Source: Paenibacillus borealis
GTDB taxonomy: Bacteria > Bacillota > Bacilli > Paenibacillales > Paenibacillaceae
Direction: 5' to 3'
Length of the DNA stretch: 64,000 bases
Assembly (NCBI RefSeq): GCF_000758665.1
Contig: NZ_CP009285.1
Location: forward strand, 3,472,001-3,536,000
A model generated the notes under the pieces. The model was not told the DNA's origin and ran no database searches. It saw only the letters and a list, made by a program, of their open reading frames with translations. The position numbers were made by a program, and so were the translations under genes. Below, one piece after another: positions 8,682 through 15,068 of this stretch (the stretch's first letter is position 1; each line of letters opens with the position of its first letter).

Positions 8682-8803
8682 AACTTCTGAATGAGCTGCT
8701 GTCAGACAATCACAGACAAGCTGATCCGGAACATCTGCGCGTATTATCCAAAGAGCTGGAGTATGCGCTAAGCCTGTTTGTTGCAGGATTGACAATTGTC
8801 TAG
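8678..8803 (+). CDS. Spo0E-like aspartyl-phosphatase peptide (41 aa)
   Basis: A 41-residue frame starts with TTG overlapping the preceding stop (TTGA) behind GAGGGA. Its centre reads DPEHLRVLSKELEYAL, which matches the Spo0E-family pattern (DPxVLxLSQELDxLI) of small two-helix proteins that dephosphorylate Spo0A~P and delay sporulation. The signature SQELD appears here as SKELE, with Glu for the key Asp, so activity may be altered. Short length makes the call tentative, but coupling to the upstream gene argues it is translated. Confidence 0.55.
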   Translation: MKLLNELLSDNHRQADPEHLRVLSKELEYALSLFVAGLTIV

Positions 8804-8824
8804 AATGTAACTATTATTGTTGCA
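8789..8824 (+). promoter_or_regulatory. Sigma-A promoter with overlapping inverted repeat, upstream of the Rrf2 gene
   Basis: TTGACA at 8789-8794 and TATTAT at 8812-8817 are 17 bases apart. The imperfect palindrome TGTAAC-N7-GTTGCA (8806-8824) overlays the -10, a good place for autorepression by the downstream Rrf2 protein (inference). Confidence 0.7.
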
Positions 8825-8865
8825 TCTGCCGGGAAGCATTCTGGTCAGCCGAAGGAGAGATTTCC

Positions 8866-9288
8866 ATGAACATCAGCACCCGGTTTGCGGTAGCTATTCA
8901 TATTCTAACTTTAATAGACAGCAACAAAGACGGTAAGAGCACCTCCGAGTGGATTGCCGGCAGCGTCAATACGAATCCGGTTGTCATCCGCCGGCTTACA
9001 GGCATGCTGAGCAAAGCAGGTCTGGTGGAGGTCCGCCCCGGTGTAGCCGGAGCGAAGCTTACCCGCAGTGCTGCTGAGATCACGCTTCTGCAGATTTACA
9101 AAGCGGTTAATGCAGTGGAGGAGGATTCGTTGTTCTCTGTGCATGAGCACCCGAACCCCGAGTGTCCGGTAGGCAAGAACATCGCCGGGGCGATTGTTCC
9201 CGTGTTCTCGCTTGCGCAGAAAGCAATGGAGAGTGTACTGCAGGAGGTTACGCTGGATCAGATCGTACATCAAATTCCTGTTTCGTGA
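8866..9288 (+). CDS. Rrf2-family transcriptional regulator, YwnA-like
   Basis: 140-residue winged-helix protein: N-terminal NISTRFAVAIHILTLI, recognition helix around NPVVIRRLTGMLSKAGLVEV, and wing RPGVAGAKLTR. A single cysteine (ECPVG) replaces the three-Cys cluster of Fe-S Rrf2 proteins, as in the Bacillus YwnA/CymR group, so it is not an iron-sulfur IscR-type sensor. AAGGAGAG precedes the ATG. It probably represses its own promoter and perhaps the following membrane-protein gene. Confidence 0.85.
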   Translation: MNISTRFAVAIHILTLIDSNKDGKSTSEWIAGSVNTNPVVIRRLTGMLSKAGLVEVRPGVAGAKLTRSAAEITLLQIYKAVNAVEEDSLFSVHEHPNPECPVGKNIAGAIVPVFSLAQKAMESVLQEVTLDQIVHQIPVS

Positions 9289-9307
9289 GGCAGAGGAGGA
9301 ATGCGTT

Positions 9308-9604
9308 ATGCGAAACTCTAAGCGAAAGCGAAAAGGTGCAGTTTTGTATATAACACTGTTGCTGGGCCTTGTGCTGCTGGTTCTGCTCATCTTCCCTTCT
9401 CCTACACCTGAACTCGCTGTACGCAAGAGCCTGTTGATCCGTGATCCTGCAGCTGCATTTACAGGCAACGTTACAGAAGGGCGGATTAAGAATGATCCAA
9501 GGTACGGAGATCTGTACTATGCAGAAGATACAGAACGAAGCTATATCTATGTGAAGAAAAGCTGGCTGGGCTGGTATGCAGCCTCAAGCGGCACCGGCCC
9601 TTGA
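9308..9604 (+). CDS. Small single-pass membrane protein, unknown
   Basis: 98 residues starting after GAGGAGG at 9293-9299. A basic N-terminus (RNSKRKRKG) precedes one hydrophobic helix (about residues 11-29, LYITLLLGLVLLVLLIF), then about 65 extracytoplasmic residues ending WLGWYAASSGTGP. The positive-inside rule places the C-terminus outside. No family recognised. It follows the Rrf2 gene by 19 bases and is likely co-transcribed. Confidence 0.65.
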   Translation: MRNSKRKRKGAVLYITLLLGLVLLVLLIFPSPTPELAVRKSLLIRDPAAAFTGNVTEGRIKNDPRYGDLYYAEDTERSYIYVKKSWLGWYAASSGTGP

Positions 9605-9643
9605 TGTAAGATTCTGCAGACTGCCACAGAAACTTAAGGAAAC

Positions 9644-9668
9644 TTTCAGCAGACATTTATGTACTTTT
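9644..9668 (+). promoter_or_regulatory. Conserved upstream box A of tandem sRNA-like unit
   Basis: A 25-base box starting TTTCAGCAGACATTTATG. It differs from box B (9787-9811) at only three positions. It lies 13 bases before TATATT at 9682-9687; no recognisable -35 is present, suggesting an activator site. Confidence 0.5.
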
Positions 9669-9687
9669 AAGGTTCGGGGAGTATATT

Positions 9688-9755
9688 AAAGATCTCCACC
9701 CCCCAGTGGATACATTTATGAAAGACCCCGCCGTGCCTCGGCAGGGTCTTTCTCT
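9688..9755 (+). ncRNA. Candidate C-rich small RNA A with intrinsic terminator
   Basis: Downstream of a TATATT -10 (9682-9687), a short unit contains the single-stranded-looking tract CCACCCCCCAG and ends in a hairpin (AAAGACCC arm at 9721, GGGTCTTT arm at 9744-9751) with a T-rich tail. No coding frame of note. The C-rich tract would be complementary to ribosome-binding sites, as in RoxS/RsaE or FsrA-type regulators. Expression is inferred. Confidence 0.45.
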
Positions 9756-9786
9756 TTGTCTATGACTCCTATTGCGTTTTTTGTAA

Positions 9787-9811
9787 TTTCAGCAAACCTT
9801 TATGTTCTTTT
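9787..9811 (+). promoter_or_regulatory. Conserved upstream box B of tandem sRNA-like unit
   Basis: Near-identical to box A (22 of 25 positions). It is 24 bases from TATATT at 9836-9841, one DNA helical turn further than in unit A, so a bound regulator would face the same side of the promoter. Confidence 0.5.
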
Positions 9812-9841
9812 CATCAGGCATTAAGCTTAAGCCTGTATATT

Positions 9842-9904
9842 AATCACATGACCCCCTTATAATAGACTTTGGCCCTGCCGGATACCGGCAGGGTCCTTTT
9901 TTTT
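9842..9904 (+). ncRNA. Candidate C-rich small RNA B (RoxS/RsaE-like) with intrinsic terminator
   Basis: After TATATT the sequence runs ATTAATCACAT, then CCCCCTT, then a strong hairpin (GGCCCTGCCGG / CCGGCAGGGTCC, 9871-9896) and eight T. The ATTAATCACAT start and CCCCTT tract recall the RsaE/RoxS sRNA of Bacillales from memory; the unit is shorter. Paired with unit A upstream. Needs RNA evidence. Confidence 0.5.
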
Positions 9905-10006
9905 CGGCTGCCGGAAATCGCCGCTGTTGTCTTTACACATTATTCCAGATGGTTTAGACTGACACCATGTGTGGTTTGCTGCAATAAATGGAGAAGAGGC
10001 GCTGAT

Positions 10007-10186
10007 ATGATGATATTCTTAGTACTGATTATATGGTTCCTGTCGCTGCTGGTCTTTATGCTGATTATCCGAAAGGCCATTGATGGATCCAGGGCGACCT
10101 ACAAGCTGGACGAATTAATTCAGGAAATCCGGCTGCTCCGCAAGGAGATCAAGGACAACAAGCATATTATAGACAAGCGGCTGTAG
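10007..10186 (+). CDS. Small membrane protein with C-terminal coiled coil (59 aa)
   Basis: Start ATG at 10007 after GGAGAAGAGG. One N-terminal membrane helix (about residues 2-22) is followed by a charged, heptad-like stretch YKLDELIQEIRLLRKEIKD that should form a cytoplasmic coiled coil. Similar short membrane-anchored coiled-coil proteins are common and mostly unstudied in Firmicutes. It precedes the acetyltransferase gene by 45 bases. Confidence 0.65.
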   Translation: MMIFLVLIIWFLSLLVFMLIIRKAIDGSRATYKLDELIQEIRLLRKEIKDNKHIIDKRL

Positions 10187-10231
10187 CGGACGGGGGCTGT
10201 CTGCAGCTGATCGCTAAGGAGTGATTACTTA

Positions 10232-10780
10232 ATGATTCTGTTTCACAGCGGGGATCTGAACGTCCGGAGGCTGGAAAGGGAAGATGCACCCCTGCTGGTA
10301 CGGTGGCTCTCCGATCCCGCAGTGCTGGAGTATTACGAAGGCCGGGACCGTCCGCATGATCAGACGCTGGTGCAGGCACATTTCTATGAGGATGAGGCGG
10401 ATGAGATAAACCGCGGGATTGTACAGTTCAAAGACCGTCCCATAGGTTATATCCAGTTCTATCCTGTGGGCAGGGAAGAGAAAGAAGAGTATGGTTATGC
10501 GGATTATGCAGGCAAGATCTACGGCATGGATCAGTTCATCGGTGAGCCGCAGATGTGGAATCGAGGCATCGGATCACTATTGGTAGGCGGGATGGTGAAG
10601 TATTTGCTCGAAGTGGAGCAGGCCGGCCTCATTGTCATGGACCCGCAATGCCGGAACCACAGGGCGCTTAGAGTGTACGAGAAGAATGGTTTTGTACGCG
10701 AAAAGCTTTTGCCGGAGCACGAGTGGCATGAAGGTGAATGGAGGGACTGCTGGCTCATATCCTATAATTCTAAATCTTAA
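10232..10780 (+). CDS. GNAT N-acetyltransferase, AAC(6')-like family
   Basis: 182-residue GNAT protein. Acetyl-CoA-binding motif A is QMWNRGIGSLLVGGM (R/Q-x-x-G-x-G/A type, near residues 109-123), motif B is RNHRALRVYEKNGF. The layout and the IYGMDQFIG segment resemble the aminoglycoside 6'-N-acetyltransferase/Acetyltransf_8 group, whose chromosomal members often have other substrates. I therefore do not call it a resistance gene. AAGGAG at 10216-10221 sets the start. Confidence 0.75.
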   Translation: MILFHSGDLNVRRLEREDAPLLVRWLSDPAVLEYYEGRDRPHDQTLVQAHFYEDEADEINRGIVQFKDRPIGYIQFYPVGREEKEEYGYADYAGKIYGMDQFIGEPQMWNRGIGSLLVGGMVKYLLEVEQAGLIVMDPQCRNHRALRVYEKNGFVREKLLPEHEWHEGEWRDCWLISYNSKS

Positions 10781-10809
10781 TTTTACATATGAGTAAGGGG
10801 ATATTGTAC

Positions 10810-11181
10810 ATGAAGAATCAATTTGCAATCCTGGGGGCCGCACTGATTCTGGGCCTTTCGTTTGTGGCGGGCTGCCTGCTTATCAGCAACGGCCGGACAA
10901 CCGGCAGTGAGCAGGCTGTTCTGAGCCAGAGCGCAGTCCACCCACTCCTGACTCTTGCCGAGACGGCGGAGCTTCTGCGGATCAGTGAAGATCAGGTAAT
11001 CAATATTATCAAAGCGGAGAATTCGATTTTGAGCAATAACGGGCCTTACGAGGGCGTGATGCTGCCTTATATCAAAGTAGATGATAAGTTCCTGTTCAGC
11101 TATCTGGAAATACAGAGCTGGGTTCAGCAGGCGACACTTGAAAAACGGGTATATATGGGCACGAAGATTACCAATAGATGA
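10810..11181 (+). CDS. Membrane-anchored protein with excisionase-like HTH domain
   Basis: 123 residues from the ATG at 10810 (AAGGGGA upstream). One N-terminal membrane helix (about residues 5-24) precedes a domain LTLAETAELLRISEDQVINII ... LPYIKVDDKFLFSYLEIQSWV, the layout of MerR/excisionase-type HTH_17 domains. The predicted topology would put this domain outside the cell if the helix is a signal anchor, so DNA binding is doubtful; it may be a domain recruited for another role. Confidence 0.6.
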   Translation: MKNQFAILGAALILGLSFVAGCLLISNGRTTGSEQAVLSQSAVHPLLTLAETAELLRISEDQVINIIKAENSILSNNGPYEGVMLPYIKVDDKFLFSYLEIQSWVQQATLEKRVYMGTKITNR

Positions 11182-11206
11182 GACTTGGGGAGTAAAGGAG
11201 CGCCAA

Positions 11207-11881
11207 ATGAAATTTTACACAAAATCCTGGTATGAAGAAATGCAGGTGCGCGGCTTCATGGTGTTCCCTGAGACGGAGCAGGATTGGCTGGAGGATGTTG
11301 CGTGGCATGTTGCAGAAGGAATCAGCTACGAGGACAGGGCGAGGGATTTCCTGGAATACCTGAAAGCGGATTTGCTGAAGTACCTTCCGGATTACTTCCA
11401 TCCCTCCATTCATGACGGAACGATCAATTCTTCTTATCCTGAACCTGAGTTCAAAGAGCAGGCGCAGCAATGGTGTAGTGAATACGAAGCCAGGATGAAG
11501 AGGCTGAATGATGAATACTACAGCGGGTATCTTTCTACTAAGCACAACCTCCCTGTAAATGCTGTTCAGTTAGTCGAGAAGTCTCTCCATGATGCCAGGG
11601 TGATTTCGTATGCTGTGCCGTCGGAGGATGTTGTGGAGATCATTCTGGACTGCAGCGGAGCCATGCATTACCAGTGTGATATCAGTCTAACCTTCACCAG
11701 GGTGAACAGGTTGGAGCTGCCTGAATCCCTAACGGGAATGTACTGGCTATATACCGAAATTTATGCGGTGGAACAAGGGTTTGAATTACGGGTTCTGCTG
11801 GACCCGCCGCTAAGTGAGCTTAGGATTACTGCACAGGATGTATCTTTTGAAAAGCTTAGTGAACCCAAATACTACGGATGA
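11207..11881 (+). CDS. DUF4085 family protein
   Basis: 224 residues starting MKFYTKSWYEEMQ, the typical opening of DUF4085 proteins of Firmicutes. AAAGGAG at 11194-11200 precedes the ATG at 11207; upstream in-frame codons overlap the previous gene and have no ribosome site. Acidic, soluble, no signal peptide. A helical N-terminal half is followed by a beta-rich C-terminal half. No known biochemical function. A terminator follows directly. Confidence 0.75.
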   Translation: MKFYTKSWYEEMQVRGFMVFPETEQDWLEDVAWHVAEGISYEDRARDFLEYLKADLLKYLPDYFHPSIHDGTINSSYPEPEFKEQAQQWCSEYEARMKRLNDEYYSGYLSTKHNLPVNAVQLVEKSLHDARVISYAVPSEDVVEIILDCSGAMHYQCDISLTFTRVNRLELPESLTGMYWLYTEIYAVEQGFELRVLLDPPLSELRITAQDVSFEKLSEPKYYG

Positions 11882-11888
11882 TTCCTTC

Positions 11889-11917
11889 GGAGCCTGGCCA
11901 ATGGGCCGGGCTTTTTT
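11889..11917 (+). terminator. Terminator after the DUF4085 gene
   Basis: AGCCTGGCC / GGGCCGGGCT hairpin with AAT loop followed by six T. Confidence 0.85.
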
Positions 11918-11990
11918 ATAGGAAATTATGATCTTCGTCTGTCGTAGATAAGTTTCATTGAAACTTTGAGCTTATCCGTAGAAATGAGCT

Positions 11991-12078
11991 GAATGTATGT
12001 GAAAAACCGAATACAATGTGCCAATGGTAGGGTAGATGAACCGAATGTATGTGAAAAACCGAATACAATGTGCCAATG
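11991..12078 (+). repeat. Two identical 36-bp direct repeats, 52-bp pitch
   Basis: The 36 bases at 11991-12026, beginning GAATGTATGTGAAAAACC and ending TGTGCCAATG, recur exactly at 12043-12078. The 16-base gap is GTAGGGTAGATGAACC. The surrounding 500-base gap otherwise holds only the catE promoter. Confidence 0.85.
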
Positions 12079-12240
12079 ATTGATTAGGTAGACAACCAAA
12101 TGAGGTATGAAGTCCTCTGATTCCGCCGGAAGTCGGCTGAACGGGGAATTTAAGGGATAAATCACTTTGATCTAACCAGTTAGATAATTTAACTATTGGA
12201 TTACCGCGTGATTCGCTCACCGGACGATTTTCAAAAGTAA

Positions 12241-12275
12241 TTGACAAACATATAGAGTGCAACTATACTAAAGTT
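12241..12275 (+). promoter_or_regulatory. catE promoter with overlapping inverted repeat
   Basis: TTGACA (12241-12246), 17-base spacer, TATACT (12264-12269). AACT-N7-AGTT (12261-12275) overlays the -10, as expected for a YodB/CatR-type (DUF24/MarR) repressor site. Repressor identity is inferred from catE control in Bacillus. Confidence 0.65.
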
Positions 12276-12415
12276 AGTTAATGTGTAACGGAAACAGTTA
12301 CAGGCTTGAATGGAGATTTTATAAACAGTCAACACTAAGCAGCACTGGGCACGAACGGCACCGGAGGATTTGTCTTTCTGCATTATCCATCAGCTTTTAA
12401 TCAGGAGGAATTTAT

Positions 12416-13282
12416 ATGACAACAACAGCAGCACTGCCGCAAGAACTGGAAATTGGACTTGTACAGATTAGAGTAAGCAATTTGGAGCGTTCGCTCACCT
12501 TTTATCAGAATGTAATAGGACTGAAGATTCTGCGCCAGCAGGGGCGTGAGGTTGAAATGACGGCGGACGGCGTGCATGTGCTGCTGGTGCTGCGGGAGAT
12601 TGAACAGGCTCAGATTCTGCGCCGTAACTCGGCTGCCGGGCTGTACCACTTCGCAATTCTGCTGCCTGACCGTCCGAGTCTCGGACTGGTGCTGCGTAAT
12701 CTGATTGATTCGGGCATCGAGATCGGCCAGGGCGATCATCTGGTCAGCGAAGCGCTGTATCTCCAGGACCCTGACAATAACGGCATTGAGTTGTACCGTG
12801 ACCGGCCGCGCGACACCTGGAAATACGATGCGGCAGGCGGTGTGGTGATGACAACAGATCCGGTTGATGTGGACGGCTTGCTGGCGGCTTCCGAAGGCTT
12901 GACCTGGACCGGACTGCCTGCCGGCACGGTGATCGGGCATGTGCATTTTCATGTTGGTGATCTGGCAGAGGCGAAGAAATTCTATGTGGACGCGCTTGGT
13001 TTTGCAATAACCACCCGTTACGGGGATGCGGCTCTATTCATTTCAGCTGGTGGGTATCATCACCATATGGGGTTGAATATCTGGGCGGGGCAAGGCGCTA
13101 AGGCGGCTCCGGCCAATGCGGCAGGCATCGATTACTTCACTTTGCTGCTGCCGGCAAGCGCAGATGTCTCCGAAGTAGCGGAACGTGTGAAGCAAGCGGG
13201 ATACCGTGTAGAAGTAGAAGGCGGAATCACTACCGTGAAAGACCCGTGGAATATTGGAATCCGGCTGCTCGTCAAAGGCTGA
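12416..13282 (+). CDS. catE: Catechol 2,3-dioxygenase, CatE-like
   Basis: 288-residue type I extradiol dioxygenase with two VOC repeats. Blocks match Bacillus CatE: LERSLTFYQNVIGL, ADGVHVLL, GLYHFAILLPDRPSLG, DHLVSEALYLQDPDNNGIE, VIGHVHFHVGDLAEAKKFYVDALGF, ISAGGYHHHMGLNIWAG and the central Fe(II) ligands His (GHVHFH), His (YHHH region) and a late Glu. It cleaves the ring of catechol next to the hydroxyls. AGGAGG precedes the start. Together with mhqN it points to quinone/catechol defence. Confidence 0.9.
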   Translation: MTTTAALPQELEIGLVQIRVSNLERSLTFYQNVIGLKILRQQGREVEMTADGVHVLLVLREIEQAQILRRNSAAGLYHFAILLPDRPSLGLVLRNLIDSGIEIGQGDHLVSEALYLQDPDNNGIELYRDRPRDTWKYDAAGGVVMTTDPVDVDGLLAASEGLTWTGLPAGTVIGHVHFHVGDLAEAKKFYVDALGFAITTRYGDAALFISAGGYHHHMGLNIWAGQGAKAAPANAAGIDYFTLLLPASADVSEVAERVKQAGYRVEVEGGITTVKDPWNIGIRLLVKG

Positions 13283-13295
13283 AAACAATGAAAAC

Positions 13296-13324
13296 TTGTC
13301 CATCTTCGCTCATTCCCCTATAAT
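13296..13324 (+). promoter_or_regulatory. Promoter for the GT14 gene
   Basis: TTGTCC, 17-base spacer, TATAAT. The predicted transcript start (about 13331) lies so close to the ATG at 13337 that the downstream TTG at 13358 is a better start. Confidence 0.65.
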
Positions 13325-13357
13325 ATGTGGAAATAAATGAGCGAAAGGATGAATCTT

Positions 13358-14233
13358 TTGCACAATTTCAAAATGGCTTATGTTGTCCTCTGTCACAAGA
13401 GCCCTCAGCAGATTAATTTGTTGATCGATCGTTTAACGGATGAGCATGTGGAGTTTTTCCTGCATGTGGATAAGAAAAGCGGGATCGAAGAGCAAATTAT
13501 CCATCGCGAAGATATTCATTTCGTAGAGCACCCGGTAGACGTACAGTGGGGCCATTACGGCCAGATTGAATGCATCCTGAAGTGTTTTGAACTGATCCGG
13601 GCGAGCGGGAATTATAATTATGTTCATATTATCAGCGGCCAGGATTTGCCGCTTGCCTCCAATAAGGTGATTGCTGATTTCTTCAAGGAGCATGAAGGGC
13701 AGGAGTTCGTCAAACATCTGCAGCTTCCGAATGAGGCGGAAATGTGGGGGTGCATGTACCGGGTGTCTGTGTATTATCCGAGGTTCCTGGTCTCCCGGGC
13801 CAAAGCTGTCTCAGAGATCCGCAACCGTTACATCAACCTGGTGATGTCTGTACCCTGGCTTAAGCGTAGCCTGAAGGAGCTGCCTGAGGAGCTGTACAAG
13901 GGCTCGAACTGGATGTCGCTTACCGGGAAATGCATGGAGTATATACTCGAATTTATCGCGGAGCATCCCGGGTACGTCCGGTTGTTCAGGAATTCGTTCT
14001 GCGGCGATGAAATCTTCTTTCATTCCATTATTTTGAACAGTAAATATAAGGACAACGTAATCAATGAAATCAAGCGCTACACGGATTGGAACACTGGTCC
14101 GGAATTCCCCAGAACACTGCGGGCCGAGGACTATGAACGGATTCGCGCGCAAGGTGCAGGCTGCTTCTGGGGCCGGAAGTTCGATCTGGATGTCGACAAG
14201 GAGATCATCAGCGATATTCTGCGGCTGGCTTGA
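13358..14233 (+). CDS. Glycosyltransferase family 14 (beta-1,6-GlcNAc transferase-like, Branch domain)
   Basis: About 291 residues of the Core-2/I-branching (GT14) fold: MAYVVLCHKSPQQINLLIDRL, FFLHVDKKSG, EHPVDVQWGHYGQIECILKCF, YVHIISGQDLPLAS and GDEIFFHSIILNS. Bacterial members add beta-linked sugars to surface glycans, using a GT-A-like fold without a DxD motif. In-frame ATGs at 13337 and 13349 exist, but GAAAGGA sits 8-9 bases before TTG 13358 and the promoter ends just before 13337. It stands alone rather than in a polysaccharide cluster. Confidence 0.85.
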   Translation: MHNFKMAYVVLCHKSPQQINLLIDRLTDEHVEFFLHVDKKSGIEEQIIHREDIHFVEHPVDVQWGHYGQIECILKCFELIRASGNYNYVHIISGQDLPLASNKVIADFFKEHEGQEFVKHLQLPNEAEMWGCMYRVSVYYPRFLVSRAKAVSEIRNRYINLVMSVPWLKRSLKELPEELYKGSNWMSLTGKCMEYILEFIAEHPGYVRLFRNSFCGDEIFFHSIILNSKYKDNVINEIKRYTDWNTGPEFPRTLRAEDYERIRAQGAGCFWGRKFDLDVDKEIISDILRLA

Positions 14234-14262
14234 GGCACTAACTATCATAGGAGGCTTATACA

Positions 14263-14898
14263 GTGAAAATTGCAGTAATCGGAGCAGGCGGCAAAGCAGG
14301 CAGTGAGATTGTGAAGGAAGCGCTGGACAGAGGACATGAGGTTACGGCTATAGTACGAAACGCTGCGAAGGTTGTAGGCAGCAAGGCGGCTGTGCTGGAA
14401 AACGATATCCTATCCTTGACCGCTGAAGATTTGCAGGGCTATGATGCCGTCGTAAATGCATTCGGAGCCCCGTTTGGACAGGAGCATCTGCATGTGGAAG
14501 CAGGTAATGTACTGATTGACGCCCTTAAGAATGTACCGGATACCCGGTTGGTTGTCGTCGGCGGTGCGGGAAGCCTGTACGTGGATGAAGCCCGGGCGGT
14601 GAAGGTTGTGGATACACCGGGGTTCCCGGATTTTGTGAAGCCAACAGCCCTGAACCAGGCTAAGAATCTGGAAATTCTGCAAGGAACAGAAGGACTACGC
14701 TGGACCTTCGTCAGTCCGTCAGCCAATTTTGCCGTCGGGGAGAGAACAGGCGCGTATGTGAAGGGCAAGGATCATCTGCTCGTTAATTCCAAAGGCGAGA
14801 GCTACGTAAGTTATGCCGACTATGCGATTGCCATTGTGGATGAGCTTGAACAGCCACAGCATATCGGCGAACGGTTCACGGTGGTGTCCGAATCCTGA
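14263..14898 (+). CDS. NAD(P)-binding oxidoreductase, YwnB/NmrA-like
   Basis: 211-residue Rossmann protein with the extended-SDR motif GAGGKAGSEIVKEAL at residues 7-21 and NAFGAPF, VVVGGAGSLY and FVSPSANF blocks. It matches the YwnB/BLVRB-like group of NAD(P)H-binding proteins that lack the YxxxK pair and act on flavins, quinones or as redox sensors. GTG start with AGGAGG upstream. In Bacillus ywnB neighbours an Rrf2 gene (ywnA); here the Rrf2 gene lies 5 kb upstream. Confidence 0.8.
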   Translation: MKIAVIGAGGKAGSEIVKEALDRGHEVTAIVRNAAKVVGSKAAVLENDILSLTAEDLQGYDAVVNAFGAPFGQEHLHVEAGNVLIDALKNVPDTRLVVVGGAGSLYVDEARAVKVVDTPGFPDFVKPTALNQAKNLEILQGTEGLRWTFVSPSANFAVGERTGAYVKGKDHLLVNSKGESYVSYADYAIAIVDELEQPQHIGERFTVVSES

Positions 14899-14958
14899 TC
14901 CTGAAGCTGCTGCTTCTGCAGTGAGGCAGCCGGATGGATGCTGGAAAGAGAATATAGC

Positions 14959-14997
14959 GGGAGGCACAAGCGGAGATTCCGGTGTGCCTTCCGTTTA
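14959..14997 (+). terminator. Probable terminator
   Basis: GGAGGCAC / GTGTGCCTTCC stem with a 14-base loop followed by GTTTATT. Confidence 0.55.
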
Positions 14998-15068
14998 TTG
15001 GCGTTTATGCAGGCACTGCAAATTTAGGATATAATTATTTTAAATACATAATCGGGAGATGATGGGGC

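Noticed and set aside
10232..10780. Aminoglycoside resistance gene
   Set aside because: Only family-level similarity to AAC(6'); chromosomal context and divergence do not support a resistance call.
11991..12078. CRISPR-like direct repeats of 36 bp
   Set aside because: Only two copies, a 16-base gap instead of a 30-40-base spacer, and no cas genes.
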